Shown piece by piece: positions 1 through 6,843 of a stretch of 23,508 nucleotides of DNA. Under the pieces are notes generated by a model. It saw only the letters and a program-made list of their open reading frames with translations, did not search any database and was not told where the DNA came from. Made by a program: the position numbers and the translations under genes. The DNA comes from DASYAN01 sp034431765 (GTDB lineage Bacteria > Chloroflexota > Ktedonobacteria > Ktedonobacterales > Ktedonobacteraceae). The stretch covers positions 1 to 23,508 of the forward strand of contig DAOUDD010000263.1 in NCBI GenBank assembly GCA_034431765.1, written 5' to 3'. Position 1 is the stretch's first letter; every line of letters starts with the position of its first letter.

Positions 1-221
1 GGTAGCACGAGCGCGTGAACGTTCGTATTGGCTAGAGCCTGTGCTGCTGCAACCATTAATGCTTCGGCAAACCAGGTGTCAAAATCGACTGGTAGGTGTG
101 GGCCTTGCTGTTCGGTACAGCCTGTAGGAACGACGGCGAGGCAGCCCTGCTCAGCACAGGCGCGTATTTCCTGATAGGTTAATTCTCTGTAGCGAACGCT
201 TGTGTGAGGTGAAGTCGTCAT
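1..221 (-). CDS. Creatininase-family amidohydrolase (N-terminal part, cut by window edge)
   Basis: Reading the minus strand from ATG at 221 gives 73 residues, open to the window edge. They include VVPTGCTEQQGPHLPVDFDT, which matches the family signature P-x-G-[CS]-x-E-[QH]-H/Q-GPHLP-x-x-D-T. The family binds divalent metal and hydrolyses cyclic or linear amides; creatinine amidohydrolase, the FAPy deformylase ArfB and MftE of mycofactocin maturation are members. The Glu and His of TEQQGPHLP and the Asp of DFDT are the expected first metal ligands. The start is supported by AGGAG about 7 nt upstream. The gene starts 31 nt after the stop of the methyltransferase upstream, so the two are probably co-transcribed. 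The substrate cannot be told from the fragment, and the rest of the gene lies outside the window. Confidence 0.88.
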   Translation of the reverse strand, partial: MTTSPHTSVRYRELTYQEIRACAEQGCLAVVPTGCTEQQGPHLPVDFDTWFAEALMVAAAQALANTNVHALVL

Positions 222-252
222 TGTGCTCTCCTGAGTGTTCAACTGGAACTAC

Positions 253-1275
253 CTACACGATTGCGGTTGTGAAGCCAGCCATTGCAGGTTTGTCGTTGCT
301 TTCTGACTCGAAGTTGCGCTGCTCTTCCATTGTCAGGTCACAGGACTCTAGAAAAGCTGCAATGGATTGGCTTGAGGGTGTCGTGGTCTCTATTCCAAAC
401 CTGAGCGGTTCGCCAATGAAATTAGCTACCGCTCTTGCATAGCGCCAGAAGAGCGTTTGTGACTTGATGAGGTCGGCACGGAGGTAGTCGAACGAGACGG
501 CGCTCCCCTTCGCGGTAGTGGCGATGGCGCGCAGTGTTCCGGTTACAGCCCCTTCGTCCAGGTACATCGTTACACCTTCCCAGAGGAAGAAGGTGCGTTT
601 ACCAGGATCAAAGCCTGCTTGCACCAGGTTCTCAAACCAGTTCTCTCGCATAAAGTCGGTTGGAACAAATGTGATACGCGTTGCATCCAGCCCAGCCTTT
701 TCCAGCATCTTGCGTTTCATGCGCTGATTCTTCTCTAGATCGACTTCGAAGCAGTGAATCTCTTCTGGCATCCGGTAAGAGCGGGTATCGTATCCTGCGC
801 CAAGCACAACAAGTTGTTCGATCTCTTCCAGATGACGAGCCAGAGCAAGATCGAAGAAGGTGGTGCGAGTAGCGCCCTCGTGGTGGAGAACTGGAGTTCC
901 CCTGTAGGGATAGCGGTAGATGCGCGGAACGTATCCGGTCAGGCGATGGGCCTGCAAAGTTCCTGCCGTAACGAGCTGCAAGGCCAGGGGAGAGACATTA
1001 GGGAGGATCGGCATCAAGCGGACAACTGGCTCATCCGAGCGAGTGCCCAACTGGTGCTGCATCCATCTCGTATAGAGGGATGCAAGCGTTGTTGAGGAGA
1101 CACCTGACCTACGGCTGAAAATGACCAGCTTGAGCACGAAGAAGCTATATGCCACAATTGCAATAGGCAACCAGGCAAGCTGGATCAGGCAAAAAACTCC
1201 TGCCTGAATAAGAGAGTAATGCTGTGTGCCTGCATTTCCTTGTTGCGCGGCTCTACTAACAAAGTGATCTTGCAT
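253..1275 (-). CDS. Class I SAM-dependent methyltransferase, leucine carboxyl methyltransferase (LCM) family, with N-terminal membrane helix
   Basis: 340 aa. SAM-binding motif I is VVLGAGYDTR (about 156-165), followed by the acidic motif FEVDL (about 176-180) and FLWEGVTMYL. Together these are typical of the LCM/TIGR00027-type O-methyltransferases found in actinobacteria and Chloroflexota, usually of unknown substrate. A TTG 15 codons further upstream would extend the frame, but ATG at 1275 is chosen because GGGAGGA lies 5 nt before it. Residues ~24-53 are strongly hydrophobic and predict a membrane helix, which is unusual for this normally soluble family and suggests a membrane-anchored enzyme. 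It lies directly upstream of the creatininase-family gene (31-nt gap), so probably the first gene of an operon. An extended -10 promoter sits ~70 nt upstream. The methyl acceptor is unknown. Confidence 0.88.
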   Translation of the reverse strand: MQDHFVSRAAQQGNAGTQHYSLIQAGVFCLIQLAWLPIAIVAYSFFVLKLVIFSRRSGVSSTTLASLYTRWMQHQLGTRSDEPVVRLMPILPNVSPLALQLVTAGTLQAHRLTGYVPRIYRYPYRGTPVLHHEGATRTTFFDLALARHLEEIEQLVVLGAGYDTRSYRMPEEIHCFEVDLEKNQRMKRKMLEKAGLDATRITFVPTDFMRENWFENLVQAGFDPGKRTFFLWEGVTMYLDEGAVTGTLRAIATTAKGSAVSFDYLRADLIKSQTLFWRYARAVANFIGEPLRFGIETTTPSSQSIAAFLESCDLTMEEQRNFESESNDKPAMAGFTTAIV

Positions 1276-1342
1276 TAGTTTCCTCCCCATTATCATTAGT
1301 AGTATGTCGAATGTTCTCAAAAGTATCTCTTTCTCCTGTAAC

Positions 1343-1372
1343 AGTATAGCAAAAAGGAGAGGGTGCAGTCCA
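1343..1372 (-). promoter_or_regulatory. Promoter candidate for the LCM methyltransferase / creatininase pair
   Basis: On the minus strand there is an extended -10, TGC-TATACT (-10 hexamer at 1343-1348, TG at 1350-1351). An 18-nt spacer separates it from a weak -35, TGGACT (1367-1372). The predicted transcript start lies about 60 nt before the ATG at 1275. Judged by consensus match only. Confidence 0.4.
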
Positions 1373-1462
1373 TTTTTCTATAACGAGCTTGATGACGTCG
1401 CTCACCTGAGGAGATTCTGCGGCAGAACTGCACAATTTTGCACTACCTTCAGAAACGAACTC

Positions 1463-1491
1463 GTGTCAGCCCTTCCCACTTATGTGATAAT
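1463..1491 (+). promoter_or_regulatory. Promoter candidate for the rRNA methyltransferase gene
   Basis: TG-T-GATAAT (TG at 1483-1484, hexamer 1486-1491) is an extended -10 with 5 of 6 matches. The -35 position 17 nt upstream holds a weak GTGTCA (1463-1468). Transcription would start about 40 nt before the GTG start codon at 1538. Confidence 0.35.
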
Positions 1492-1537
1492 AGTGTCTAC
1501 ATACAAAAGTTCAAAGCAAGAAGGAGCTTAATATACT

Positions 1538-2740
1538 GTGTTGTCCGTTCATTATCCAACGGTTAGTCTTAAACAGCATCGGGAAGAGAGCCTGCTGGGA
1601 GGCCATTTGTGGATCTTCTCCGGTGCTTTGCAACAAGCGCCACACTGGGTCCAGCCAGGCGGGCTGCTGAACGTGAAATCGTCCACAGGCCAGTTTGTCG
1701 CTCGTGGTTATTATAATCCACAAACCGATATTGCGATCCGTATTCTTACGCACGACCCGGATGAGGCGATAGATGAAGCCTTTCTTCAGCGGCGTATCCG
1801 CTCTGCTGTGGAGTTGAGGCGCGTCTTTGATCATGCGCAGACCAATGCCTATCGCCTGGTCTCCTCGGAGGGGGATGGGCTGCCGGGGCTGATTGTGGAC
1901 TACTATGATGGCATCCTCGTCGTGCAGATCCACACCTTGGGGATGGAGCGGCTGCGCCCACTGGTAATGGCGGCACTGGAGCAAGAGACAGGTGCGCGTG
2001 GTATTCTGCTGCGCAATGATAGCCAGGCTCGCAAGCGCGAGGGGCTGGAGATTGAGGAGGCGAGCGTCGTGGCCGGGGAGGTACCGGAGCTTGTGCCGGT
2101 GCGTGAGAATGGCATCTCTTTCTCTGTCGATGTCTGGCATGGGCAGAAGACAGGTCTCTTTCTGGATCAGCGCGACAAGCGACAGGCGCTGCGCAAATAT
2201 GCAGCAGGCAAGCGTGTGCTCAATTGCTTTAGCTATACCGGTGGCTTCTCGCTCTACGCCGCGCAGACCAGTCCCGAGACACGTGTGACCAGCGTTGATA
2301 GCTCAGTGCCTGCGATAGATGTGGCACGCGAACAGTTTCGCCTGAACGGACTCGATCCCGACGCGCACAGGTTTCTTGTCGCGGATGTCTTCGACTATCT
2401 GGAAGAGGCCGTACGAAACGACGAGCAGTTTGATATTGTCGTGCTTGATCCGCCTGCATTCGCCAAATCGCAGGGGGCACGAACGCAGGCGCTCAAGGCG
2501 TATCGCCGTCTCAACACACTGGGAATGCACGTCCTGCGTCCCGGTGGTATTCTGCTGACCTGCTCCTGCTCTGGATCGGTTGGCATGGACGATCTGCTCG
2601 GAGTGCTCTCGCAGAGTGCGCAGCGCCACAAGCGCCAGGTGCAACTGCTAGAGAGCTATACGCACGACGTTGACCATCCCATCAACCTGGCGATGCCCGA
2701 GACTGCCTATCTCAAAGTTGTCTTCTGTCGCGTGGAGTAG
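1538..2740 (+). CDS. rlmI: Class I SAM-dependent rRNA methyltransferase, RlmI type (23S rRNA m5C)
   Basis: 400 aa, the usual RlmI/YccW length. Domain order: an N-terminal PUA domain (about 1-80, with GGHLWIFSGA), the RlmI-like central domain, then a Rossmann-fold methyltransferase (about 195-400). SAM motif I is VLNCFSYTGGFSL (227-239); motif IV is DPPAF (304-308). TCSCS (341-345) supplies the cysteine used as nucleophile in m5C methyltransferases; Cys342 or Cys344 is the candidate. E. coli RlmI methylates C1962 of 23S rRNA. The start is GTG at 1538, 11 nt after AAGGAG (1521-1526); a TTG directly after it is possible but spaced worse. The gene stands alone on its strand, with no obvious terminator after it. 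The exact target base is inferred from family. Confidence 0.9.
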   Translation: MLSVHYPTVSLKQHREESLLGGHLWIFSGALQQAPHWVQPGGLLNVKSSTGQFVARGYYNPQTDIAIRILTHDPDEAIDEAFLQRRIRSAVELRRVFDHAQTNAYRLVSSEGDGLPGLIVDYYDGILVVQIHTLGMERLRPLVMAALEQETGARGILLRNDSQARKREGLEIEEASVVAGEVPELVPVRENGISFSVDVWHGQKTGLFLDQRDKRQALRKYAAGKRVLNCFSYTGGFSLYAAQTSPETRVTSVDSSVPAIDVAREQFRLNGLDPDAHRFLVADVFDYLEEAVRNDEQFDIVVLDPPAFAKSQGARTQALKAYRRLNTLGMHVLRPGGILLTCSCSGSVGMDDLLGVLSQSAQRHKRQVQLLESYTHDVDHPINLAMPETAYLKVVFCRVE

Positions 2741-2848
2741 CTGGCCGAGGTAATGGACGCCGCAGAACAATTATGTCGGCGAAGTGGGTGGCGAGGGCGA
2801 ACGTATGCGAATTCCGGCACGACGGACGCCCTGAAGACACATGATCAC

Positions 2849-2949
2849 GCGTAGGGAGCGGCCCTTGCAGTCGCCCTGGTGGGGCAGAATGGTCCATCGG
2901 AGTGCACCCCGACAGAGCGCAAAGAGCATAAGGACCTCCCCTATGCGAT
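2849..2949. repeat. ~100-bp palindromic intergenic repeat, family A, copy 1
   Basis: This 101-bp stretch aligns over its full length with 21330-21431. Both begin GCGTA[G/A]GGAGCG, share a CCCTTG...TCGCCC block and a CGGAGTGCA block, and end CTA[T/C]GCGAT; 24 of the first 28 positions agree. The outer ends are imperfect inverted repeats of each other (GCGTAGGGAG against CTCCCCTATGC). It lies between the convergent 3' ends of the rRNA methyltransferase and histidine phosphatase genes, stopping 10 bp short of the latter's stop codon. It has no coding capacity, so a MITE-like or structural repeat is likely. Confidence 0.7.
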
Positions 2950-2959
2950 CCAGAGTCGC

Positions 2960-3667
2960 TTACATCTGCTTAGTCGTAGGAATTGTTTTCACGAGTGTGA
3001 TGCCGGGAACGACTTGTGCGGCCTCCTCATGGAGGTGCTCTATCGAGGCCCATTGGAGCAGCCGGCCTGCAACGTGGTCCCCTGTGGTACACAGCGCGAT
3101 CTTCGAGATTGAGCAGTTGTAGTTCTCGTGGCGAGTGACTATGTCCATATCGGCTGTTGGGCAGATATCTTTCAGCGTATGTGTGAAGATGCCGCCGTGC
3201 CCGACGATGACGATGTGTTTCCCTGTTTTGTTGCGCGTGACTTCAAGCAGACCGTTGCGCATGCGAGCAAGCAGGGAGTCGTAGTCTTCGCCGCCAGGGA
3301 AGCTTTCACTATGTTTCCCTTCAAACCAGTCCTGCACAATGCGGTCATGAACGCGCCAGTTCTCCGCTGTTGGTGGACGATCCTCTAGCTCGCCAACGTT
3401 GAGTTCGCGAAACTGCTCCAGGATTGTGACTGGCAGGCTGAGTTTCTGCGCGATAATGCCTGCCGTCTGTTTCGCTCTCCTGAGTGGTGAAGTGTAGACT
3501 TCGCTGATGTGTTTATCCTGAAAATATGCTCCCGTTTGTTCTGCCTGCAGGATGCCTTTCTCTGTCAGGAAGTAATCAACCTTCTTATATGAAAACTCAC
3601 CGGTTATGTTTGCCCGGTTCTCGCCATGACGTACAAGGTAGATAATGTTGTGCTGTTCTTTACTCAT
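2960..3667 (-). CDS. Histidine phosphatase family protein (phosphoglycerate mutase-like)
   Basis: 235 aa. The catalytic RHG motif is LVRHGEN (Arg13, His14 the phospho-acceptor). Further pocket residues are Arg63 in SPLRRAKQTA, Glu88 in RELNVGELED (the likely proton donor) and His157 in IVGHGGIF. This is a complete branch-1 histidine phosphatase set. Such enzymes dephosphorylate sugar phosphates, phosphoglycerate, nucleotide-loop intermediates such as alpha-ribazole phosphate, or proteins, and sequence alone does not decide the substrate. The C-terminal ~60 residues after the second His are longer than a minimal domain. GGGGAGGA stands 11 nt before the ATG. The gene is divergent from the GH127 gene and has a good promoter of its own; no operon partner is evident. 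Confidence 0.88.
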   Translation of the reverse strand: MSKEQHNIIYLVRHGENRANITGEFSYKKVDYFLTEKGILQAEQTGAYFQDKHISEVYTSPLRRAKQTAGIIAQKLSLPVTILEQFRELNVGELEDRPPTAENWRVHDRIVQDWFEGKHSESFPGGEDYDSLLARMRNGLLEVTRNKTGKHIVIVGHGGIFTHTLKDICPTADMDIVTRHENYNCSISKIALCTTGDHVAGRLLQWASIEHLHEEAAQVVPGITLVKTIPTTKQM

Positions 3668-3689
3668 TAATATGTATTCCTCCCCTTTT

Positions 3690-3719
3690 ATTATTACTGG
3701 TCTCCTGCTATAGTGTCAA
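3690..3719 (-). promoter_or_regulatory. Promoter for the histidine phosphatase gene
   Basis: On the minus strand there is a perfect -35, TTGACA (3714-3719), an 18-nt spacer and AATAAT (3690-3695, 5 of 6) as -10. The transcript would start near 3683, about 15 nt before the ATG, leaving room only for the ribosome binding site. It overlaps a plus-strand promoter candidate, so the two divergent genes may compete for RNA polymerase. Confidence 0.55.
3706..3714 (+). promoter_or_regulatory. Extended -10 promoter candidate for leader ORF / GH127 gene
   Basis: TGC-TATAGT at 3706-3714 is an extended -10 on the plus strand. The -35 region is only T-rich. It overlaps the spacer and -35 of the divergent histidine phosphatase promoter. 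Confidence 0.35.
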
Positions 3720-3760
3720 TCGTAGTCTAAGGATAGGTGTCAGAGAGAGGAGGGGGGAGC

Positions 3761-3844
3761 ATGAAGCTTCTCGGCTTTGCTCCTGTCCTGTCCGTTACTG
3801 ATAGAAAGAAGGCATGCGATGATGACACGGCAGAAACTGCTTAA
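3761..3844 (+). CDS. Short upstream ORF (27 aa), candidate leader peptide of the GH127 gene
   Basis: The ATG at 3761 has a very strong purine-rich ribosome binding site just upstream (GGAGGGGGGAGC, 3749-3760). It opens a 27-codon frame, MKLLGFAPVLSVTDRKKA..., that ends at TAA 3842-3844. It therefore overlaps the first 26 nt of the GH127 reading frame in a different frame. Its Shine-Dalgarno is stronger than that of the GH127 gene. It could couple translation to the enzyme or be a leader peptide. No homologue is recognised, and it may be fortuitous. Confidence 0.3.
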   Translation: MKLLGFAPVLSVTDRKKACDDDTAETA

Positions 3845-5696
3845 CAATGAACTAGAACCATTGTCGCTCGGCTCTATTCGGCCTCGTGGCTGGTTGGAGA
3901 AGCAACTGCGTACCCAGGCAGATGGTTTGAGCGGGCACCTCGACGAGTTCTGGCCCGACGTTGCACAGAGCGGCTGGATCGGTGGTTCGGCTGAGGGGTG
4001 GGAGCGTGGTCCTTACTGGCTGGACGGCATTGTACCACTGGCATTTCTCCTAGATGATCCTACACTTAAGGCGAAAGTCAAGCGCTGGATGGAGTATATT
4101 TTGACGCATCAGCACGAGGATGGCTGGTTGGGTCCGGTTCATGACAAGCAGTATGGATATGAATATGATCCCTGGCCGATCTTTATTGCGCTCAAAGCAT
4201 TTACGCAATACCAGGAGGCTACAGGTGACGAGCGTGTAATACCTGTCATGGAGCGGTTTTTCCAGCGTCTGCAAACGCTTCTGGCAGAGAAACCATTGAC
4301 CTCGTGGGCACAGATGCGCGCCGCTGATCTTGTGCTGAGTATTTACTGGCTTTATCGACGAACAGGAGCCGATTGGCTGCTCGATCTTGCACGTACTGTT
4401 CAGCAACAGGGCTACGACTGGCAAAATCAATACGCGAACTTCCCTTATACAGAGCGGCAGACGCAGTGGATGCTGGAAAACCATCTCGTCAACCACACTA
4501 TGGCGATGAAGCAGCCAGCGCTCTCTTTCCAGCTCTCGCATGATAGTGCTGATCGTGCGGCTGTCAAAGAGATGATACAGACGCTTGAGCGCTATCACGG
4601 TCAGGCAACAGGAGTTTTTACAGGTGACGAGGTGCTCGCAGGGAAAAATCCCTCGCAGGGAACCGAACTGTGTGCAGTTGTCGAGTATATGTTTTCGTTG
4701 GAAGTGCTGGTAAGTGTCCTTGGTGATGCGGGGTTTGCCGATATGCTTGAGCGCGTCACCTTCAATGCCTTACCCGCCACCTTTACGTCTGACATGTGGG
4801 CGCATCAGTATGATCAGCAGGCGAACCAGGTGCTCTGCGCGGTTTCCGAAGATCGTGTCTTTGCTACCAATGGACCAGATGCCAATACCTTTGGGCTGGA
4901 GCCGAACTATGGCTGTTGTACTGCGAATATGCATCAGGGCTGGCCGAAATATGCGGCTTCGCTGTGGATGCGTACTGCGGATGATGGGCTAGCTGCTCTC
5001 TCGTATGCTCCCTGCTCCCTCTCCACCCTGTTGGGCGGCAAGCATGTTCAGCTTACAGTAGAGACAACTTATCCTTTTGAGGAACGCATAAGGATAACGA
5101 TAACGGCGGAACCGGGAAACTCTTTCCCCTTGCTGCTACGCATACCGGCCTGGGCGGATGGTGCAACGCTCTCTGTAAACGAGGGTGTGGCAGAGAGTGT
5201 ACAGGTGGGCACATTTCATCGGATTGAGCGTTCCTGGGATGCAGTGACTACTTTGCTATTGCACCTACCTATGTCCTTGCGCACGCAGACACGCTATCAT
5301 AACAGCGTCTCGCTTGAATGGGGGCCGCTGGTGTATGCTCTTGCGCTTGCTGAGGAGTGGCGCCAGATCAAAGGTGAACTGCCACATGCCGATTGGGAGG
5401 TTCATCCTTTGCAAGCGTGGAATTACGCGCTGCAGATAGACCGTAGCCATCCCGAACGCTCCTGTCAGCTAAATGCACGGAGCGTGGGAGAAGTGCCTTT
5501 CTCGCCTGAAGGTGCTCCTCTTGCCCTTATCGTTAGGGGTAGGCGTGTGCCAGCGTGGACTCTTGAACACAATGCGGCTGGCCCTGTGCCAGAAAGCCCA
5601 GTCTCTTCAGATGAAGCTCTGGAAAGCCTGACGCTTCTTCCATATGGCTGTACTCATCTACGCATTACCGAATTTCCCACGCTTGCTGACTCCTGA
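3819..5696 (+). CDS. Glycoside hydrolase family 127 protein (beta-L-arabinofuranosidase-like)
   Basis: 625 aa from ATG 3819, 6 nt after AAGAAGG; a TTG at 3777 would add 14 residues with no ribosome binding site. The N-terminal part has the (alpha/alpha)6-barrel signatures of GH127: LGSIRPRGWLEKQL (17-30), GPYWLDG (64-70) and DPWP (117-120). The metal/nucleophile set described for the Bifidobacterium enzyme HypBA1 (Glu, Cys, Cys, Cys on zinc) is matched by Glu283-x-Cys285 in GTELCAVVEY and by the Cys366-Cys367 pair in NYGCCTANMHQGWPKYAASLWM-type sequence; one cysteine of the pair would be the nucleophile. Beta-sandwich domains follow (about 385-625). There is no signal peptide, so it probably acts in the cytoplasm on imported arabino-oligosaccharides or related furanosides. 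The actual sugar specificity is not fixed by the sequence. The SDR gene lies 173 bp downstream. Confidence 0.88.
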   Translation: MMTRQKLLNNELEPLSLGSIRPRGWLEKQLRTQADGLSGHLDEFWPDVAQSGWIGGSAEGWERGPYWLDGIVPLAFLLDDPTLKAKVKRWMEYILTHQHEDGWLGPVHDKQYGYEYDPWPIFIALKAFTQYQEATGDERVIPVMERFFQRLQTLLAEKPLTSWAQMRAADLVLSIYWLYRRTGADWLLDLARTVQQQGYDWQNQYANFPYTERQTQWMLENHLVNHTMAMKQPALSFQLSHDSADRAAVKEMIQTLERYHGQATGVFTGDEVLAGKNPSQGTELCAVVEYMFSLEVLVSVLGDAGFADMLERVTFNALPATFTSDMWAHQYDQQANQVLCAVSEDRVFATNGPDANTFGLEPNYGCCTANMHQGWPKYAASLWMRTADDGLAALSYAPCSLSTLLGGKHVQLTVETTYPFEERIRITITAEPGNSFPLLLRIPAWADGATLSVNEGVAESVQVGTFHRIERSWDAVTTLLLHLPMSLRTQTRYHNSVSLEWGPLVYALALAEEWRQIKGELPHADWEVHPLQAWNYALQIDRSHPERSCQLNARSVGEVPFSPEGAPLALIVRGRRVPAWTLEHNAAGPVPESPVSSDEALESLTLLPYGCTHLRITEFPTLADS

Positions 5697-5793
5697 CAAC
5701 GGTGTAGTGTGTAGTCAGAGCGTTTTGCAAGAAACTATAAAAGGTTGAGCTACGTGTTGAAAGTAGGTAACCTTTTGAAGAAACACGAAATCG

Positions 5794-5837
5794 CATTCAG
5801 AAACGCCACTTCGTGGCTAGCTTCGCTCATCTGAATG
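5794..5837. repeat. REP-like hairpin element, family B, copy 1
   Basis: Two nested stems are present. The outer stem is a perfect 8 bp (CATTCAGA 5794-5801 with TCTGAATG 5830-5837). The inner hairpin is GCCAC-TTC-GTGGC (5805-5817). The unit is followed by GAAAGGCAGT. The same layout recurs at 18637-18681, with different but again complementary stem bases. It lies in the 173-bp gap between the GH127 and SDR genes. No terminator-type T run follows. Confidence 0.65.
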
Positions 5838-5869
5838 AAAGGCAGTAAAAAACCTGAAAGGAAAAGATA

Positions 5870-6655
5870 ATGGCAAGTTTGACAGGGAAAGTAGCTGTGA
5901 TTACTGGTGCGGGATCGGGCATTGGCAAGGCGGCAGCGCTTCTTCTGGCACAGAACGGCGCGCGGATCGCCGTTATAGACCATACCGCAGAAGCTGCTCA
6001 GCAAACGGTAAAAGAGATTACGCAGGCAGGACATGAAGCAAGTGCCGAAGTCGCCGATGTCAGTAGCGAAGAGCAGATGCAGCAAGCCATACAGCGTGCG
6101 GCACAGCGCTGGGGACGCATAGACATCGTCTTTGCGAACGCTGGAATCAATGGTGTCTGGGCACCGCTGGATGAACTGACGTTAGATGAGTGGAATCGTA
6201 CCATCACAACCAATTTGACAGGGAGTTTTGTGACGATTAAAACCGCGTTTCCATATCTGAAGAAGCAGGGAGGTGGATCGGTTATCGTCACCTCTTCTGT
6301 GAATGGTACCCGCATATTCAGTAACACCGGGGCCACCGCTTACTCTAGCTCTAAAGCGGGACAGGTAGCGCTGGTCAAAATGCTCGCGGTAGAGTTAGCC
6401 TCTTCCAATATTCGTGTCAACGTCATCTGTCCCGGCGCGACGGAGACGAATATTGATCAAAATACCGAGCAACGAGACGTCGAGAAAGTGAAATTTCCTG
6501 TAGAGTATCCCAAAGGCCCGATTCCTCTGACAGGCAAGTCTGCTGACGCAGAGCAGATAGCGGAAGCGGTTCTCTTCCTCGCATCCGATGCCTCTACGTA
6601 TGTAACGGGGACAGAGATATGGGTTGATGGAGCACTCTCATTGGTTGTAGGATAA
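5870..6655 (+). CDS. SDR-family NAD(P)-dependent oxidoreductase
   Basis: 261 aa, standard classical-SDR length. The cofactor motif is TGAGSGIG (12-19). The structural motif is NAG (90-92). The active site is Asn115, Ser142/143 in VIVTSS, Tyr158 and Lys162 (YSSSK). The C-terminal part has the usual PG motif (CPGATETN) and ends FLASDASTYVTGTEIWVDGA. Asp37 at the end of beta-2 (VIDHT) suggests NAD(H) preference. AAAGGA lies about 8 nt before the ATG. It follows GH127 on the same strand and could act on a sugar or sugar-derived alcohol, but this is only a context guess. A weak TAGTCA/TATAAA promoter candidate lies at about 5712-5741. Confidence 0.92.
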   Translation: MASLTGKVAVITGAGSGIGKAAALLLAQNGARIAVIDHTAEAAQQTVKEITQAGHEASAEVADVSSEEQMQQAIQRAAQRWGRIDIVFANAGINGVWAPLDELTLDEWNRTITTNLTGSFVTIKTAFPYLKKQGGGSVIVTSSVNGTRIFSNTGATAYSSSKAGQVALVKMLAVELASSNIRVNVICPGATETNIDQNTEQRDVEKVKFPVEYPKGPIPLTGKSADAEQIAEAVLFLASDASTYVTGTEIWVDGALSLVVG

Positions 6656-6702
6656 GACAAGAGCAAGTACGCATCTATCTTAGCCCATGAATGGATCTTT
6701 TC

Positions 6703-6758
6703 ATTTCAAATTGCTGAAATTCTTGTCCGTGCGGACAAGAATTTCAGCAATTTGAAAT
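6703..6758. repeat. Perfect 26-bp inverted repeat with 4-nt loop
   Basis: The arms 6703-6728 and 6733-6758 are exactly complementary, separated by GTGC. The centre reads TTCTTGTCC-GTGC-GGACAAGAA. It is AT-rich, and no T run follows on either strand, so a standard intrinsic terminator is not indicated. It stands between the SDR stop (6655) and the SRPBCC start (6844). It could be an operator, a degenerate mobile element, or a stable RNA hairpin at the 3' end of the SDR transcript. Confidence 0.8.
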
Positions 6759-6843
6759 AAGAGTAATATAGGTGTGAGTCTTTAGAAGAAACTTTGCCTG
6801 GCGTGGGAAGAGAGTATTTCTAGAAAGTGAAAGGTGCGGTAGT

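Noticed and set aside
1449..1466. TTCAGAAACGAACTCGT, similar to the start of family B
   Set aside because: Only the first ~10 nt match; neither the inner hairpin nor the outer right arm is present, so it may be chance.
1304..1531. 75-codon plus-strand frame before the rRNA methyltransferase
   Set aside because: It overlaps promoter signals of both neighbours, lacks a ribosome binding site and shows no recognisable domain.
1511..2140. 209-codon minus-strand frame opposite the rRNA methyltransferase
   Set aside because: It lies antisense within a gene with complete conserved motifs; its length results from codon bias of the real gene. The same holds for other long antisense frames opposite the GH127, SDR and topoisomerase genes.
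3819..6655. A sugar-utilisation locus made of GH127 plus SDR
   Set aside because: There is no transporter, kinase, isomerase or regulator of arabinose use nearby, and the 173-bp gap holds a repeat; the pairing is not strong enough to claim a pathway.
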